A stretch of DNA of 64,000 nucleotides from contig NZ_CP009571.1 in the NCBI RefSeq assembly GCF_000764535.1, positions 2,103,001 through 2,167,000 of the forward strand, given 5' to 3'. Shown one piece after another: positions 35,088-44,512 of the stretch (positions are counted from its first letter, which is position 1; the number at the start of each line of letters is the position of its first letter). The notes beneath the pieces were generated by a model. It ran no database searches and was not told the DNA's origin. It worked only from the letters and a program-made list of their open reading frames with translations. This DNA is from Sphingomonas taxi (lineage in GTDB: Bacteria; Pseudomonadota; Alphaproteobacteria; Sphingomonadales; Sphingomonadaceae). The position numbers were made by a program, and so were the translations under genes.

Positions 35088-35642
35088 ATGACCAAGACCC
35101 ATTTCCGCGCCGGGCTCGCTGCCGTCGCACTGCTCGCCGCCGGCCCTGCCATGTCGGCCGCCAAGAACCCGATGGTCGGCGGCGCCGCGATGTACCCGAC
35201 CAGGACGATCGTCGAGAATGCGGTCAATTCGAAGGATCACACCACGCTCGTCGCCGCGGTCAAGGCGGCGGGTCTCGTCGACACGCTCTCCGGCCCCGGC
35301 CCGTTCACCGTCTTCGCGCCGACCAACGCCGCCTTCGCCAAGCTCCCCGCCGGCACCGTCGACACGCTGGTCAAGCCCGAGAACAAGGCGACGCTGACCA
35401 ACATCCTGACCTATCACGTCGTTGCCGGCACGATGACGTCGAAGCAGATCGCCGCCGCGATCAAGGCCGGCGGCGGCAAGGCGACGCTGACCACGGTGCA
35501 GGGCGAGCCGCTCACCGCCGCGATGATGGGCAACACGCTGATGCTCACCGATGCCAAGGGCGGCACCAGCCACGTCACGATCAAGGACGTCATGCAGTCG
35601 AACGGCGTCATCCACGTCGTCGACACCGTGCTGATGCCCTGA
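35088..35642 (+). CDS. Secreted fasciclin (FAS1)-domain protein
   Basis: 184 residues with a signal peptide (1-23, ending MSA-A) and one FAS1 domain. The H1 box is FTVFAPTNAAFAKLP, the YH motif is LTYHVVAG, and the H2 box is GVIHVVDTVLMP. FAS1 proteins mediate adhesion or surface attachment and are abundant in sphingomonads. The Met at 35088 is chosen over an in-frame GTG 24 bases before because it begins the signal peptide and follows AAGAGAAGG. Confidence 0.9.
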   Translation: MTKTHFRAGLAAVALLAAGPAMSAAKNPMVGGAAMYPTRTIVENAVNSKDHTTLVAAVKAAGLVDTLSGPGPFTVFAPTNAAFAKLPAGTVDTLVKPENKATLTNILTYHVVAGTMTSKQIAAAIKAGGGKATLTTVQGEPLTAAMMGNTLMLTDAKGGTSHVTIKDVMQSNGVIHVVDTVLMP

Positions 35643-35726
35643 TCCCGCTTCGGGCCGCGGCGCGCACGGCGTCGCGGCCCGGCAGAGGGGTGACGGATCG
35701 CGTCAATCCGATTACAGGCCCGCCGG

Positions 35727-36185
35727 ATGTCCCGAAGCTCCAACCGCACCCAGGCGCGCGCCGCCGCCCGCCTCGCCGCCGTCCAGGCGCTCTACCAGCA
35801 CGAGATGGAAGGCACCGCGGTGCCGTCGCTGCTCCACGAATTCCACAACCACCGTCTCGGCGCGACGATCGAGGACGCGGAATATGCCGACGCCGACGTC
35901 GATTTCTTCGACGACCTCGTCAAGGGCACGACCGCGCGCGCCGGCGAGATCGACCTCGCGATCGAGAAGAAGCTCGCCAAGGGCTGGACGCTCGCCCGCC
36001 TCGACAAGCCGATGAAGGCGATCCTGCGCGCCGGTACCTACGAGCTGATGGCGCGCGCCGACGTGCCCGTCGGTGCGACGATCAGCGAATATGTCGACGT
36101 CGCCCACGCCTTCTACGAGCGCCGCGAGGCCGGCTTCGTCAACGGCCTGCTCGACGGCATCGCCAAGGACGTACGCACGGCGTAG
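35727..36185 (+). CDS. nusB: Transcription antitermination factor NusB
   Basis: Binds boxA RNA with NusE/S10 in rRNA antitermination complexes. The 152 residues have the opening ARAAARLAAVQALYQHEM, the central LDKPMKAILRAGTYEL and the end GFVNGLLDGIAKDVR, all typical. It precedes thiL, a common gene order in alphaproteobacteria, with a family A repeat between them. Confidence 0.94.
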   Translation: MSRSSNRTQARAAARLAAVQALYQHEMEGTAVPSLLHEFHNHRLGATIEDAEYADADVDFFDDLVKGTTARAGEIDLAIEKKLAKGWTLARLDKPMKAILRAGTYELMARADVPVGATISEYVDVAHAFYERREAGFVNGLLDGIAKDVRTA

Positions 36186-36263
36186 CTCAAATTCCTTCCC
36201 CGCCGGGGCAGGGCAATCGCATATCGACACTCGTGCGAGCCTGTCGTCTTCCAAGCCCACCCG

Positions 36264-36366
36264 TCACCCCGGACTTGTTCCGGGGTCCACTCTGCGGCGA
36301 GGAGAAAGGCCTGATTCGACACCGTTCTCTCGCGGCCCGGTGGACCCCGGAACAAGTCCGGGGTGA
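36264..36366. repeat. 102-bp palindromic element, family A copy 3 (inverted)
   Basis: Arms at 36264-36290 and 36340-36366 are perfect copies of the 27-bp family A terminal repeat. The interior TCTGCGGCGAGGAGAAAGGC is the reverse complement of the copy 2 interior, so this copy sits in the opposite orientation. It separates nusB from thiL. Confidence 0.85.
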
Positions 36367-36463
36367 CGAATCTGATGAGGAAACCGATCGAGCCTCGTCA
36401 CTGCAGCCATATGCGATAGCCCTGCCCGCCGGGGGGAGGGCTTGGAAGGACAGGCCGAGCATC

Positions 36464-37363
36464 ATGACCGAAACCGACTTCCTCACCGCGTTGCGCGCCC
36501 TGCCGCTCCATCCGGCGGCGCGGGGGCTGCGCGACGACACCGCGCGGCTGCTCCACGTTCCCCTCGTTGTCACCACCGATACGCTGGTCGAGGGCGTCCA
36601 CTTCCTCAGCGACGACACGCCGCAGGACGTCGCGTGGAAGCTCGTCGCCACCAACCTCTCCGACATCGCCGGCAAGGGCGCCAAGCCCGATGGCATCCTG
36701 CTCAATTACCCGCTCTCCGACGATGGCTGGGATCGCGCCTTCCTCGCCGGCCTCGCCGAGGTGCTGACCGCGTGCGGGACGAGCCTGCTCGGCGGCGACA
36801 CGGTGACGCTCCCCAAGGGCGCGCCGCGCGTCCTCACCGTGACCGCCTTCGGCTGCGACACCCCCGCACCGCCGCGCGGCGGCGCCGGTGAGAATGACGC
36901 GCTCTGGGTCACCGGCACGATCGGCGACGCCGGCGCCGGCCTCGCCATCGCGCAGGGCGCCGACGGCCCCCCGGAACTCGCCGCGCGCTACCGCCGCCCG
37001 ACTCCGCGCCTCGCCGAGGGCCGCGTGCTCAGTCGCATCGCGCATGCGATGATGGACGTCAGCGACGGCCTGCTGATCGACGCCGCGCGGATGGGCGAGG
37101 CGAGCAGCCTCGCCGTCCATCTCGATCTCGCCGCGGTGCCGCTGTCCGCGCCCTATCGCGCCTTCGCCGGCGACGACCGCGCCGCGCGCCTCGCCGCCGC
37201 GACCGCGGGCGACGATTACGAACTGCTTTTCGCGATGCCCGCCAACGTCGTCCCGCCCGTCGTCGCCACCCGCCTCGGCCGCTTCGCACGCGGCAGCGGG
37301 CTGTATCTGCACGACGCCGGCGAGCCCTTGCCCCTACCCGCCCGCCTGGGCTTCGATCACTAG
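36464..37363 (+). CDS. thiL: Thiamine-monophosphate kinase
   Basis: Makes thiamine pyrophosphate, the final step of cofactor synthesis. The 299 residues include the N-terminal GLRDDTARL (usual GDDAA block), [13 protein letters not shown] with metal-binding Asp, [19 protein letters not shown], and [15 protein letters not shown]. The Met at 36464 ([13 protein letters not shown]) is the family start with GGAAGGA upstream; the longer frame crosses the repeat. Confidence 0.93.
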   Translation: MTETDFLTALRALPLHPAARGLRDDTARLLHVPLVVTTDTLVEGVHFLSDDTPQDVAWKLVATNLSDIAGKGAKPDGILLNYPLSDDGWDRAFLAGLAEVLTACGTSLLGGDTVTLPKGAPRVLTVTAFGCDTPAPPRGGAGENDALWVTGTIGDAGAGLAIAQGADGPPELAARYRRPTPRLAEGRVLSRIAHAMMDVSDGLLIDAARMGEASSLAVHLDLAAVPLSAPYRAFAGDDRAARLAAATAGDDYELLFAMPANVVPPVVATRLGRFARGSGLYLHDAGEPLPLPARLGFDH

Positions 37364-37475
37364 CCGTATCGCAACGGCGCGCTTGCGCTCCCCGCGCCCG
37401 CGCCATAGCCTCCATCCAAGCGCCACGAGACCGGGACACATCGGCCGTGCGTCAACAGGAGAAGGAGATGCGAGA

Positions 37476-39647
37476 ATGACCACGGTCTTCATCGCCATCC
37501 TCTGCGGCGTCATCGCCGTGGTCTATGGCTTCGTCACCAGCCAGCAGGTGCTGCGCGCCTCGCCCGGCGATGCGAAAATGCAGGACATCGCCGCCGCCAT
37601 CCAGGAAGGCGCCAAGGCCTATCTCGGCCGCCAATATACCACCATCGCGATCGTCGGCGTCATCGTCGCGGTCATCCTGTTCGCCGCACTGGGCGCGATC
37701 TCGACGATCGGCTTCGTCATCGGCGCCCTGCTGTCGGGCGTCGCCGGCTATGTCGGCATGAATATCTCGGTCCGCGCCAACGTCCGCACCGCCGAAGCCG
37801 CGCGCCACTCGCTGCAGGGCGGCCTCACCATGGCGTTCCGCTCGGGCGCGGTCACCGGCATGCTCGTCGCCGGGCTCGGCCTGCTCGCGATCAGCGGCTT
37901 CTTCTGGTATCTCACCGGCCCCGCCGGCCACGCCCCCAACGACCGGATCATCGTCGAGGCGCTGACGGCGCTCGCCTTCGGCGCATCGCTCATCTCGATC
38001 TTCGCGCGCCTCGGCGGCGGCATCTTCACCAAGGCGGCCGACGTCGGCGCCGACCTCGTCGGCAAGGTCGAGGCGGGCATTCCCGAGGACGATCCGCGCA
38101 ACCCCGCGGTGATCGCCGACAATGTCGGCGACAATGTCGGCGATTGCGCGGGCATGGCCGCCGATCTGTTCGAGACTTATGTCGTCACCTTGGGCGTCAC
38201 GATGATCTCGATCGCGCTCCTCATCCGCGCCGACGCCGCCGAGCTGATGCGGCTGATGAGCCTGCCGCTGCTCGTCGGCGGCGTGTGCATCGTCACCTCG
38301 ATCATCGGCACCTATGCGGTCCGTCTCGGCAAGGGCAGCATCATGGGCGCGCTCTACAAGGGCTTCTGGACCTCGGCCTTGCTGTCGATCCCCGCCATCT
38401 ATCTCGCCACGCACTATGTGCTCGGCGACCTCCATCGCACGATCGGCAGCGCCGGCTTCCTCGACGCGGTGTCGGACGACCTCACCACCGGCTTCGACCA
38501 GCCCGCCGCGGCGGCGGGAGCGATCCCCAGCTTTACGGGCATGGACCTGTTCTGGTGCATGGTGATCGGCCTCGCCGTCACCGGGCTGATCGTCTGGATT
38601 ACCGAATATTACACCGGCACCAATTATCGCCCGGTCAAGTCGATCGCCGCCGCCAGCCAGACAGGCCACGGCACCAACGTCATCCAGGGCCTCGCGATCA
38701 GCCTCGAATCGACCGCCCTGCCCACCTTGGTGATCGTCGTCGCGGTGATCGCCACCTATCAGCTCGCCGGGATCATCGGCATCGCCTTCGCCGCGACTGC
38801 GATGCTCGCGCTCGCCGGCATGGTGGTGGCGCTCGACGCCTACGGCCCGGTCACCGACAATGCCGGCGGCATCGCCGAAATGGCCGGCCTGCCCGACGAC
38901 GTCCGTAGCCGCACCGACGCGCTCGACGCGGTCGGCAACACCACCAAGGCGGTGACCAAGGGCTATGCGATCGGCTCGGCGGGCCTCGCCGCGCTCGTGC
39001 TGTTCGGCGCCTATACGACGGACCTCCAGACCTATTTCCCCGACGTCACCGTCGATTTCAGCCTGTCCAATCCCTATGTCATCGTCGGACTGCTGCTCGG
39101 CGCCTTGCTCCCCTATCTCTTCGGCGCGTTCGGCATGACCGCGGTCGGCCGCGCGGCGGGCGCGGTGGTCGAGGAGGTGCGCGGCCAGTTCCGCGACAAT
39201 CCCGGCATCATGCTCGGCACCAGCCGCCCGAATTACGGCCGCACCGTCGACCTCGTCACCCGCGCCGCGATCCGCGAAATGATCGTGCCCTCGCTGCTGC
39301 CGGTGGCGAGCCCGATCGCGCTCTACTTCATCATCACCGCGGTGGCGGGCCAGGCGCAGGGTTTCGCCGCGCTCGGCGCGATGCTGCTCGGCGTGATCGT
39401 CTCGGGCCTGTTCGTCGCGATCTCGATGACCAGCGGCGGCGGCGCATGGGACAATGCCAAGAAATATATCGAGGACGGCAATTACGGCGGCAAGGGATCG
39501 GAAGCGCACAAGGCCGCGGTCACCGGCGATACCGTCGGCGATCCGTACAAGGACACCGCCGGCCCGGCGGTCAACCCGATGATCAAGATCACCAACATCG
39601 TCGCATTGCTGCTGCTGGCGGCGCTGGCGGCGGGCGGCGGCGGCTGA
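37476..39647 (+). CDS. hppA: H+-translocating membrane pyrophosphatase, K+-independent
   Basis: Couples pyrophosphate hydrolysis to proton pumping across the inner membrane. The 723 residues have about 16 helices, the substrate-binding [12 protein letters not shown] and the [21 protein letters not shown] block, plus [12 protein letters not shown] near the end. The diagnostic position in the GNTTK segment is Lys491, not Ala, which marks the K+-independent type. It has a GGAGAAGGAG ribosome-binding site. A GCCGAC/GTCGGC inverted repeat follows the stop. Confidence 0.96.
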   Translation: MTTVFIAILCGVIAVVYGFVTSQQVLRASPGDAKMQDIAAAIQEGAKAYLGRQYTTIAIVGVIVAVILFAALGAISTIGFVIGALLSGVAGYVGMNISVRANVRTAEAARHSLQGGLTMAFRSGAVTGMLVAGLGLLAISGFFWYLTGPAGHAPNDRIIVEALTALAFGASLISIFARLGGGIFTKAADVGADLVGKVEAGIPEDDPRNPAVIADNVGDNVGDCAGMAADLFETYVVTLGVTMISIALLIRADAAELMRLMSLPLLVGGVCIVTSIIGTYAVRLGKGSIMGALYKGFWTSALLSIPAIYLATHYVLGDLHRTIGSAGFLDAVSDDLTTGFDQPAAAAGAIPSFTGMDLFWCMVIGLAVTGLIVWITEYYTGTNYRPVKSIAAASQTGHGTNVIQGLAISLESTALPTLVIVVAVIATYQLAGIIGIAFAATAMLALAGMVVALDAYGPVTDNAGGIAEMAGLPDDVRSRTDALDAVGNTTKAVTKGYAIGSAGLAALVLFGAYTTDLQTYFPDVTVDFSLSNPYVIVGLLLGALLPYLFGAFGMTAVGRAAGAVVEEVRGQFRDNPGIMLGTSRPNYGRTVDLVTRAAIREMIVPSLLPVASPIALYFIITAVAGQAQGFAALGAMLLGVIVSGLFVAISMTSGGGAWDNAKKYIEDGNYGGKGSEAHKAAVTGDTVGDPYKDTAGPAVNPMIKITNIVALLLLAALAAGGGG

Positions 39648-39693
39648 CGATAGCCCCCCGTCCCCCCGCCGACTTCGGAGGTGCCCGCCGTCG

Positions 39694-41820
39694 TCAGAGT
39701 CGGCGGGCGAGCGTCAGGCGCCAGTTGCGCGGCTGGCCCGGCGTAATGCGATCGAGGCAACAGGAATCGGGGAAATAGCGTTCTCCCAGGATGTTGTTGA
39801 CGCTGAGCAGCAGGCTCCATCGGCCGATCACATAGGACAATCCTGTATCGACCAGCACATAGGAAGGCAGCCGATAGGTATAGGCCTCCGTCATCGAACC
39901 AGCCCGACTGCTGTTGTAGATGAGGCCGAGATTGCCGCCGACATTGGCCAACGCTCCATCCTGAATGACATAGCGGCCGTACAGGCTGACATTCTGTCGC
40001 GGGATGTTCTGCAGTTCCGAACCGGCGGGAAGGGTGTCGTCGTTCAGTACCGTGGCATGGATATAGGCGTAGGCGGCGTTCAATGATGCCCCCGGCGCCG
40101 GAGACCATTGGCCTTCCACCTCGACGCCGCGGCTCCGCTGCCTGCCGACGACACGCGAAAATTGCGGAAAGGCGAGGTCGGCAGTCAGCACGTTCTGCCG
40201 CTCCAGATCGAAGAGTGCGACCGTGGCGTTGATCGCATTGCCGCTCGGCGCGATCTTGAGTCCGGCTTCGATGTTGCGGCCATGTTCTGGAGGTGCTTGG
40301 CCGATGACGCTGGGATTGCCGTTGGCATCATAAGCGACGATGATCTGCGATCCGAATTGCGGGGTGAACGATCTCGCCCAGGCGGCATAGGCGACCATGC
40401 CCGGCACCAACGCATAGGTCGCACCGACCCTCGGGCTGAACGCGGTCTGTGTTTCGTCGTTCGAGGTCACGCGATCCCATCGCGCGCCGAGTGTCGCGGT
40501 CAGGCGTTCGGTGAGGCTCACGTGATCCTGCAAGTAATAACCGATCTGCCGGTTCGCCCCCGCATTCGAGTAGGGAGAGGACTGCGGGCGCAGCGGCGTG
40601 TCATAGTCCGGCGTAACGATATCGAGAGGGAGATGCGTCGAATTGAAATCACCGTCGCCCTGCGATCGCACTCGTCCCTGCCGGTAGTCGATTCCGGCGA
40701 GCAAATTGTGGCGAATCGATCCAGTTGCGACTTTGGCGGTGGCGCGGTTGTCGATGGCGAAGTCGTTGTTGATGCCGTGGAACGGGCCGTAATAATAACG
40801 TCCCAGTCGGCGCCCGCGCTGGATGCCGTCGACGACCTCGTCATCCAGGAATCCCGCGACGAACAGCCACCGGTCAAAATCACTCGTGCGATGAGTATAG
40901 CGCATCGTCTGGCTGACACCGATCGCGTCGTTGAACCGGTGCGACAGGATCGTGCTTATCGACGCGCGCTCCTGATTGTAGATCGGTCGCTGCCCGCCGC
41001 CGTTGTTGATGGAAAAGTCGATCGGGGTCGGACCATAGGCGCTTGGCAACACCGTACCCCAGGCGCTCAGTGGCGAGAATGGGTGGTCGCGATCGCGCTG
41101 GTAGACGCCGAGTACGGTCAGGCTGGTCGCCGGTCCGCTCCGCCATGTCAGCGCCGGTGCGACATAGACGCGGTTCTGACCGGAATTGCGCACGAAGCTG
41201 CCGACATCGCGATAGACGGCATTGAGCCGCGCCGACCAACTGCCGTCACGGGTCAGCGGCGCGTTGGCATCCACCGCGCCCTCAACCAATCCATAGGAGC
41301 CGGTGGACAGCGACAGATCGGCGAATGCCTCGCCCTGCGGCCGCTTGCTGACGAGATTGACGATGCCGCCGAGTGGCGCCGAACCGAACAGCGCGGATGC
41401 CGGACCTTTTACGACCTCCACCTGCTGCAGACCGGCCAGTTCGTTGTTGGTCCCTGTACCCGCCTCACTCAGCAGTCCGTCGAGATATACGCTGCCATAA
41501 GCGGCGTCGTAGCCGCGGATCGTATAGGCGTCGAAGAAGCCGTAGGTGCTGCTGCGCGACACGCCCGCCACCGTACGCAGCGCATCGGCAAGCCGCGTCG
41601 TACCGCGGTCGCGCAGCATGTCCGCGCTCACCACCGATATCGCCTGCGGCGTCTCGATCAGCGGGACATCGGTCTTGCCGGCATCGACGGGGCGATGCGC
41701 CTCGGCGGTTACCACGATATCCTCCGCCGCCGCGTCGCGGGCTCCCATATCTTGCGCAAACGCAGCAGGTACGGCTGCAAGGCTGGCAAACGCCGTACCC
41801 ACAAGCAAAGTCAGTCGCAT
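39694..41820 (-). CDS. TonB-dependent siderophore receptor
   Basis: An outer-membrane receptor of 708 residues. It has a signal peptide (1-22, AFA-Q) and a TonB-box-like EDIVVTAE near residue 32. The plug domain has ETPQAISVVSADMLRDRG and VEVVKGPASALFGSAPLGGIVNLVSKRP, and a beta barrel ends in RNWRLTLARRL. This is the FhuA/FcuA/ferrichrome-type group. The Met at 41820 is chosen over the one 57 bases upstream. A Fur-like box lies 37-55 bp upstream. No partner permease is adjacent. Confidence 0.92.
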   Translation of the reverse strand: MRLTLLVGTAFASLAAVPAAFAQDMGARDAAAEDIVVTAEAHRPVDAGKTDVPLIETPQAISVVSADMLRDRGTTRLADALRTVAGVSRSSTYGFFDAYTIRGYDAAYGSVYLDGLLSEAGTGTNNELAGLQQVEVVKGPASALFGSAPLGGIVNLVSKRPQGEAFADLSLSTGSYGLVEGAVDANAPLTRDGSWSARLNAVYRDVGSFVRNSGQNRVYVAPALTWRSGPATSLTVLGVYQRDRDHPFSPLSAWGTVLPSAYGPTPIDFSINNGGGQRPIYNQERASISTILSHRFNDAIGVSQTMRYTHRTSDFDRWLFVAGFLDDEVVDGIQRGRRLGRYYYGPFHGINNDFAIDNRATAKVATGSIRHNLLAGIDYRQGRVRSQGDGDFNSTHLPLDIVTPDYDTPLRPQSSPYSNAGANRQIGYYLQDHVSLTERLTATLGARWDRVTSNDETQTAFSPRVGATYALVPGMVAYAAWARSFTPQFGSQIIVAYDANGNPSVIGQAPPEHGRNIEAGLKIAPSGNAINATVALFDLERQNVLTADLAFPQFSRVVGRQRSRGVEVEGQWSPAPGASLNAAYAYIHATVLNDDTLPAGSELQNIPRQNVSLYGRYVIQDGALANVGGNLGLIYNSSRAGSMTEAYTYRLPSYVLVDTGLSYVIGRWSLLLSVNNILGERYFPDSCCLDRITPGQPRNWRLTLARRL

Positions 41821-41856
41821 GATCGTTCCCCCAATATTTCCCACCCTCAGACTAAT

Positions 41857-41875
41857 AGGAACGATTCGCATTATC
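41857..41875 (-). promoter_or_regulatory. Candidate Fur box of the TonB receptor
   Basis: On the minus strand GATAATGCGAATCGTTCCT matches 13 of 19 positions of the E. coli Fur consensus, with the first seven bases identical. It lies 37-55 bases before the receptor start, in an AT-rich stretch where the promoter is expected. Irr or another iron regulator is also possible. Confidence 0.5.
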
Positions 41876-42086
41876 AATATACAGCTTGCGAAAGGTGCGC
41901 GGCCGGGGTGTGAGGATGGCCGCTGGGCTTGCCGATCCGATCCCCGCTCCCCACATGGTGATCGCTACCGAAAACGAGCTGCGCGAAGGCCGCGAATGCT
42001 GCGCGCGCTCACCCGCCCCCATTGCTTCCCTTTTTCGGCAGCCTGCGCTAAGGGCGCGCCCGAAGCACGCGAATAGAGGTTGATTT

Positions 42087-42332
42087 TTGGCCAAGGAAGA
42101 ATTGCTCGAGATGCGCGGCCGCGTGGTGGAACTGCTCCCCAACGCGATGTTCCGTGTCCAGCTCGAAAACGATCACGAAATTCTCGGACATACCGCCGGC
42201 AAGATGCGCAAGAATCGCATCCGCGTGCTGGTCGGCGACGAGGTGCTGGTCGAACTCACCCCTTATGACCTGACCAAGGGGCGGATCACCTACCGCTTCA
42301 TGCCCGGCCGCGGCGGTCCCGGCCCGCAATAA
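42087..42332 (+). CDS. infA: Translation initiation factor IF-1
   Basis: An 81-residue S1/OB-fold protein starting [19 protein letters not shown], with the usual [20 protein letters not shown] and [11 protein letters not shown]. The final GRGGPGPQ extends beyond the 72 residues of E. coli IF-1. The start codon is TTG at 42087, about nine bases after GAGG; no ATG would keep the conserved N-terminus. It heads an infA-maf-rng-yacG run. Confidence 0.95.
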   Translation: MAKEELLEMRGRVVELLPNAMFRVQLENDHEILGHTAGKMRKNRIRVLVGDEVLVELTPYDLTKGRITYRFMPGRGGPGPQ

Positions 42333-42347
42333 GCGGCCGCGACTCCC

Positions 42348-42917
42348 GTGTCGCTCGTTCTCGCCTCCTCGTCCCCGCGCCGCCGCGAATTGCTCGGCCG
42401 CCTCGGCCTCGTCGCCGACCGGATCACCGCGCCCGATATCGACGAGGCGCCGCTGCCTGCCGAACGTCCGCGCGACTATGTGCTGCGCATCGCCTGCGCC
42501 AAGGCGCGCGCGGTCGACCATGCACCGGACGAGGTCATCCTCGCCGGCGACACCACGATCGCGGTCGGCCGCCGCATCCTCGGCAAGCCGGCGGACGAGG
42601 CCGACCTGCGCCGCATGCTGGCGCTGCTGTCCGGCCGCCGCCACCATTGCCTGTCCGCGGTCGCGGTGATCGACACCGCCGGGACGCTGCGCCATCGCCT
42701 GTCCGACACGATCGTCGCCTTCCGCCCGCTCGATGCCGCCGAGATCGATGCCTATGTCGCCAGTGGCGAGGGCGAGGGCAAGGCCGGCGGCTATGCCATC
42801 CAGGGCCGCGCCGAGGCCTTCGTCCGCTTCCTCCACGGCAGCCATTCGGGTGTCGTCGGCCTGCCGCTGATGGAGACGCGCGCGCTGCTGCGCACCGCCG
42901 GCCTGCCGCTTGCCTGA
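42348..42917 (+). CDS. maf: Maf-family nucleoside triphosphate pyrophosphatase
   Basis: Hydrolyses non-canonical or m7G-type nucleoside triphosphates and is linked to septum control. The 189 residues have the S-S-S-P-R-R-R-E-L-L start, DEAPLPAERPRDYVLRIACAKA, the catalytic-base region ILAGDTTIAV and EGKAGGYAIQGRA. The start is GTG. It overlaps the RNase gene by eight bases. Confidence 0.92.
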   Translation: MSLVLASSSPRRRELLGRLGLVADRITAPDIDEAPLPAERPRDYVLRIACAKARAVDHAPDEVILAGDTTIAVGRRILGKPADEADLRRMLALLSGRRHHCLSAVAVIDTAGTLRHRLSDTIVAFRPLDAAEIDAYVASGEGEGKAGGYAIQGRAEAFVRFLHGSHSGVVGLPLMETRALLRTAGLPLA

Positions 42918-43851
42918 ATGGCTCTATGAGGCCGGCATCGGCGAGGCGCGCGCCGCGCTGCTCGAGGACGGCCATATCGTCGAGGCCGCGATCGAACGGC
43001 CCAACCCGCTCCGCCTCGGCACCGTCGGTTGCGCGCGACTGGTCGAGCTGACCGCCGGCGGCATGGGCCGCCTCGACATCGCCGGCCACGACGCGGTGAT
43101 CGCGCGCATCCCCCCCGGCATCACCAAGGGCGCCGCTTTCGCCGTCCAGATCGTGCGCGAGGCGATCCCCGAAGCCGGCCGCGCCAAGCCCGCCCGCGCG
43201 GTCGCCAGTGATGCGGCGATCGGCGAAGGCCCCGACCTGCTCGCCCGCCTCCACGCCACCGGCCTGCCGGTCCGCACGCTGCGGCCACACGAACCCGACG
43301 CGCTCGAAGCGGCCGGCTGGTCCGAACTGCTCGAAGAGGCGACCGGTGGCGAGATCGTCTTTCCCCTCGGCGGCCTGCGGATGTCGCCGACCCCGGCGAT
43401 GACGCTGTTCGACGTCGACGGGCCGCCGCCGCTCGATCCGCTCGCCATCGCCGCCGCGCGCGCCGTCACGCTGGCGATCCGGCGCCACGCAATCGGTGGC
43501 TCGATCGGCATCGACTTCCCGACGCTCGCCAACAAGGCGGCACGGCAGGCGGTGGCGGAGGCGATCGACGCCACCCTGCCGCCGCCGTTCGAGCGCACCG
43601 CGGTCAACGGCTTCGGCTTCCTACAGATCGTCCGCCCCCGCCCGCGCGCCTCGCTGCCCGAGCTGCTGCGTGCCGATCCCGCCGCCACGGTCGCGCGCGC
43701 GACGCTGCGCCGGCTCGAACGCGAGCCGCCGGGCAGCCCGCTCCACCACCGCCTGCCGGCCGCGGTCCACGCCTGCCTGACCAGCCACCCCGACTGGCTG
43801 GCGGAGCTCGCCCGCCGCACCGGCGTCACCCACCAACTGGACTGCGCATGA
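42910..43851 (+). CDS. Short RNase E/G-family ribonuclease
   Basis: 313 residues, well below RNase G (about 490). It keeps the nuclease core with the metal-binding acids D168 and D170 (AMTLFDVDG) and D202 (GGSIGIDFPTL). The S1 insertion is reduced and the C-terminal Zn-link Cys pair is missing, so tetramer formation as in RNase E is unlikely. The start is TTG inside the end of maf. The maf-rng-yacG order is common in alphaproteobacteria and points to a small RNase paralogue rather than the essential RNase E. Confidence 0.85.
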   Translation: MPEWLYEAGIGEARAALLEDGHIVEAAIERPNPLRLGTVGCARLVELTAGGMGRLDIAGHDAVIARIPPGITKGAAFAVQIVREAIPEAGRAKPARAVASDAAIGEGPDLLARLHATGLPVRTLRPHEPDALEAAGWSELLEEATGGEIVFPLGGLRMSPTPAMTLFDVDGPPPLDPLAIAAARAVTLAIRRHAIGGSIGIDFPTLANKAARQAVAEAIDATLPPPFERTAVNGFGFLQIVRPRPRASLPELLRADPAATVARATLRRLEREPPGSPLHHRLPAAVHACLTSHPDWLAELARRTGVTHQLDCA

Positions 43852-44021
43852 CCGACAAGACCTGCCCGATCTGCAGCAAACCGGCGACGCCGGAGCACAC
43901 GCCCTTCTGCTCGCGCGGCTGCCGCGACCGCGATCTGCTGCAATGGCTTGGCGAGGGATATCGCCTGCCGGTGAAGGACGAAGAGAAAGACGGGGTAGAC
44001 AGCATCGATTCCGCTGACTAA
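43848..44021 (+). CDS. yacG: DNA gyrase inhibitor YacG
   Basis: A 57-residue zinc-finger protein with four Cys ligands C6-x2-C9 and C21-x3-C25 (CPICSKP...FCSRGCRDRD), then the conserved DLLQWLGEGYRLP. YacG binds GyrB and inhibits supercoiling. The ATG overlaps the RNase stop (ATGA). The acidic tail (KDEEKDGVDSIDSAD) is typical. Confidence 0.92.
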   Translation: MTDKTCPICSKPATPEHTPFCSRGCRDRDLLQWLGEGYRLPVKDEEKDGVDSIDSAD

Positions 44022-44061
44022 AGGCCGCGCTCCGATCGCGAGCATCCTCGCTTTCCACCCT

Positions 44062-44137
44062 GCCCGGGTAGCTCAGTTGGTAGAGCATGCGACTGAAAAT
44101 CGCAGTGTCGGCGGTTCGAATCCGTCCCCGGGCACCA
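44062..44137 (+). tRNA. tRNA-Phe (GAA)
   Basis: A 76-nt cloverleaf. The acceptor GCCCGGG pairs with CCCGGGC, the D-loop contains AGCTCAGTTGGTAGAGC, the anticodon loop CTGAAAA gives anticodon GAA, the T-arm has GGTTCGAATCC, and the 3' CCA is encoded. It lies 40 bp past yacG, possibly on the same transcript. Confidence 0.97.
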
Positions 44138-44155
44138 CTTCCCCGCCGTCGCGGG

Positions 44156-44512
44156 TCAAGCCATCTCCATCATCACCACGGTCGAGGCGAGCGCCCCGGC
44201 GAAGATCGCGCGTGCCGTCGGGTCGCGCCGCGCCGTCATGCACGGCGCCAGCCGATGCAGACGCCCGGGATCGGCGATCAGCCGGCACAGCAAGGCCTCG
44301 TCGCCATCCGGCCCGAACGGACATCCGCGGCAAAGCGGCCGGCCGAGACACGCCTCCCCCAAGGTCATGACGCTGTCGATCACCGGCGCCAGCATGTCAT
44401 AGCCGAGCGGCGCGAGCAGCGCGTGAAGCCGCTGCTGCACCGGCTCGCGCCGGTCGCGCGCCGCCCGCCAGCAGCGCGCGGCCCGGGCGATCACGGTCGA
44501 GGGCACGGTCAT
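44156..44512 (-). CDS. Unidentified cysteine-containing protein
   Basis: 118 residues starting MTVPSTVIARAARCW. Cysteines occur at LGEACLGRPLCRGCPF and later LLCRLI and APCM, suggesting a metal or redox site. The C-terminal ARAIFAGALASTVVMMEMA is hydrophobic. I do not recognise a family. The ATG overlaps the stop of the methyltransferase gene, so it is likely translated in the same unit. The frame is open upstream, but that part is antisense-like overlap with the neighbour. Confidence 0.6.
   Translation of the reverse strand: MTVPSTVIARAARCWRAARDRREPVQQRLHALLAPLGYDMLAPVIDSVMTLGEACLGRPLCRGCPFGPDGDEALLCRLIADPGRLHRLAPCMTARRDPTARAIFAGALASTVVMMEMA

Noticed and set aside
37452..39509. 685-codon minus-strand open frame opposite hppA
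   Set aside because: It is the antisense shadow of a highly conserved gene, rich in Asp/Arg/His from GC-biased codons, with no domain or ribosome-binding site.
40108..41913. 601-codon plus-strand frame opposite the TonB receptor
   Set aside because: Antisense shadow; the receptor frame has plug and barrel motifs and a signal peptide.
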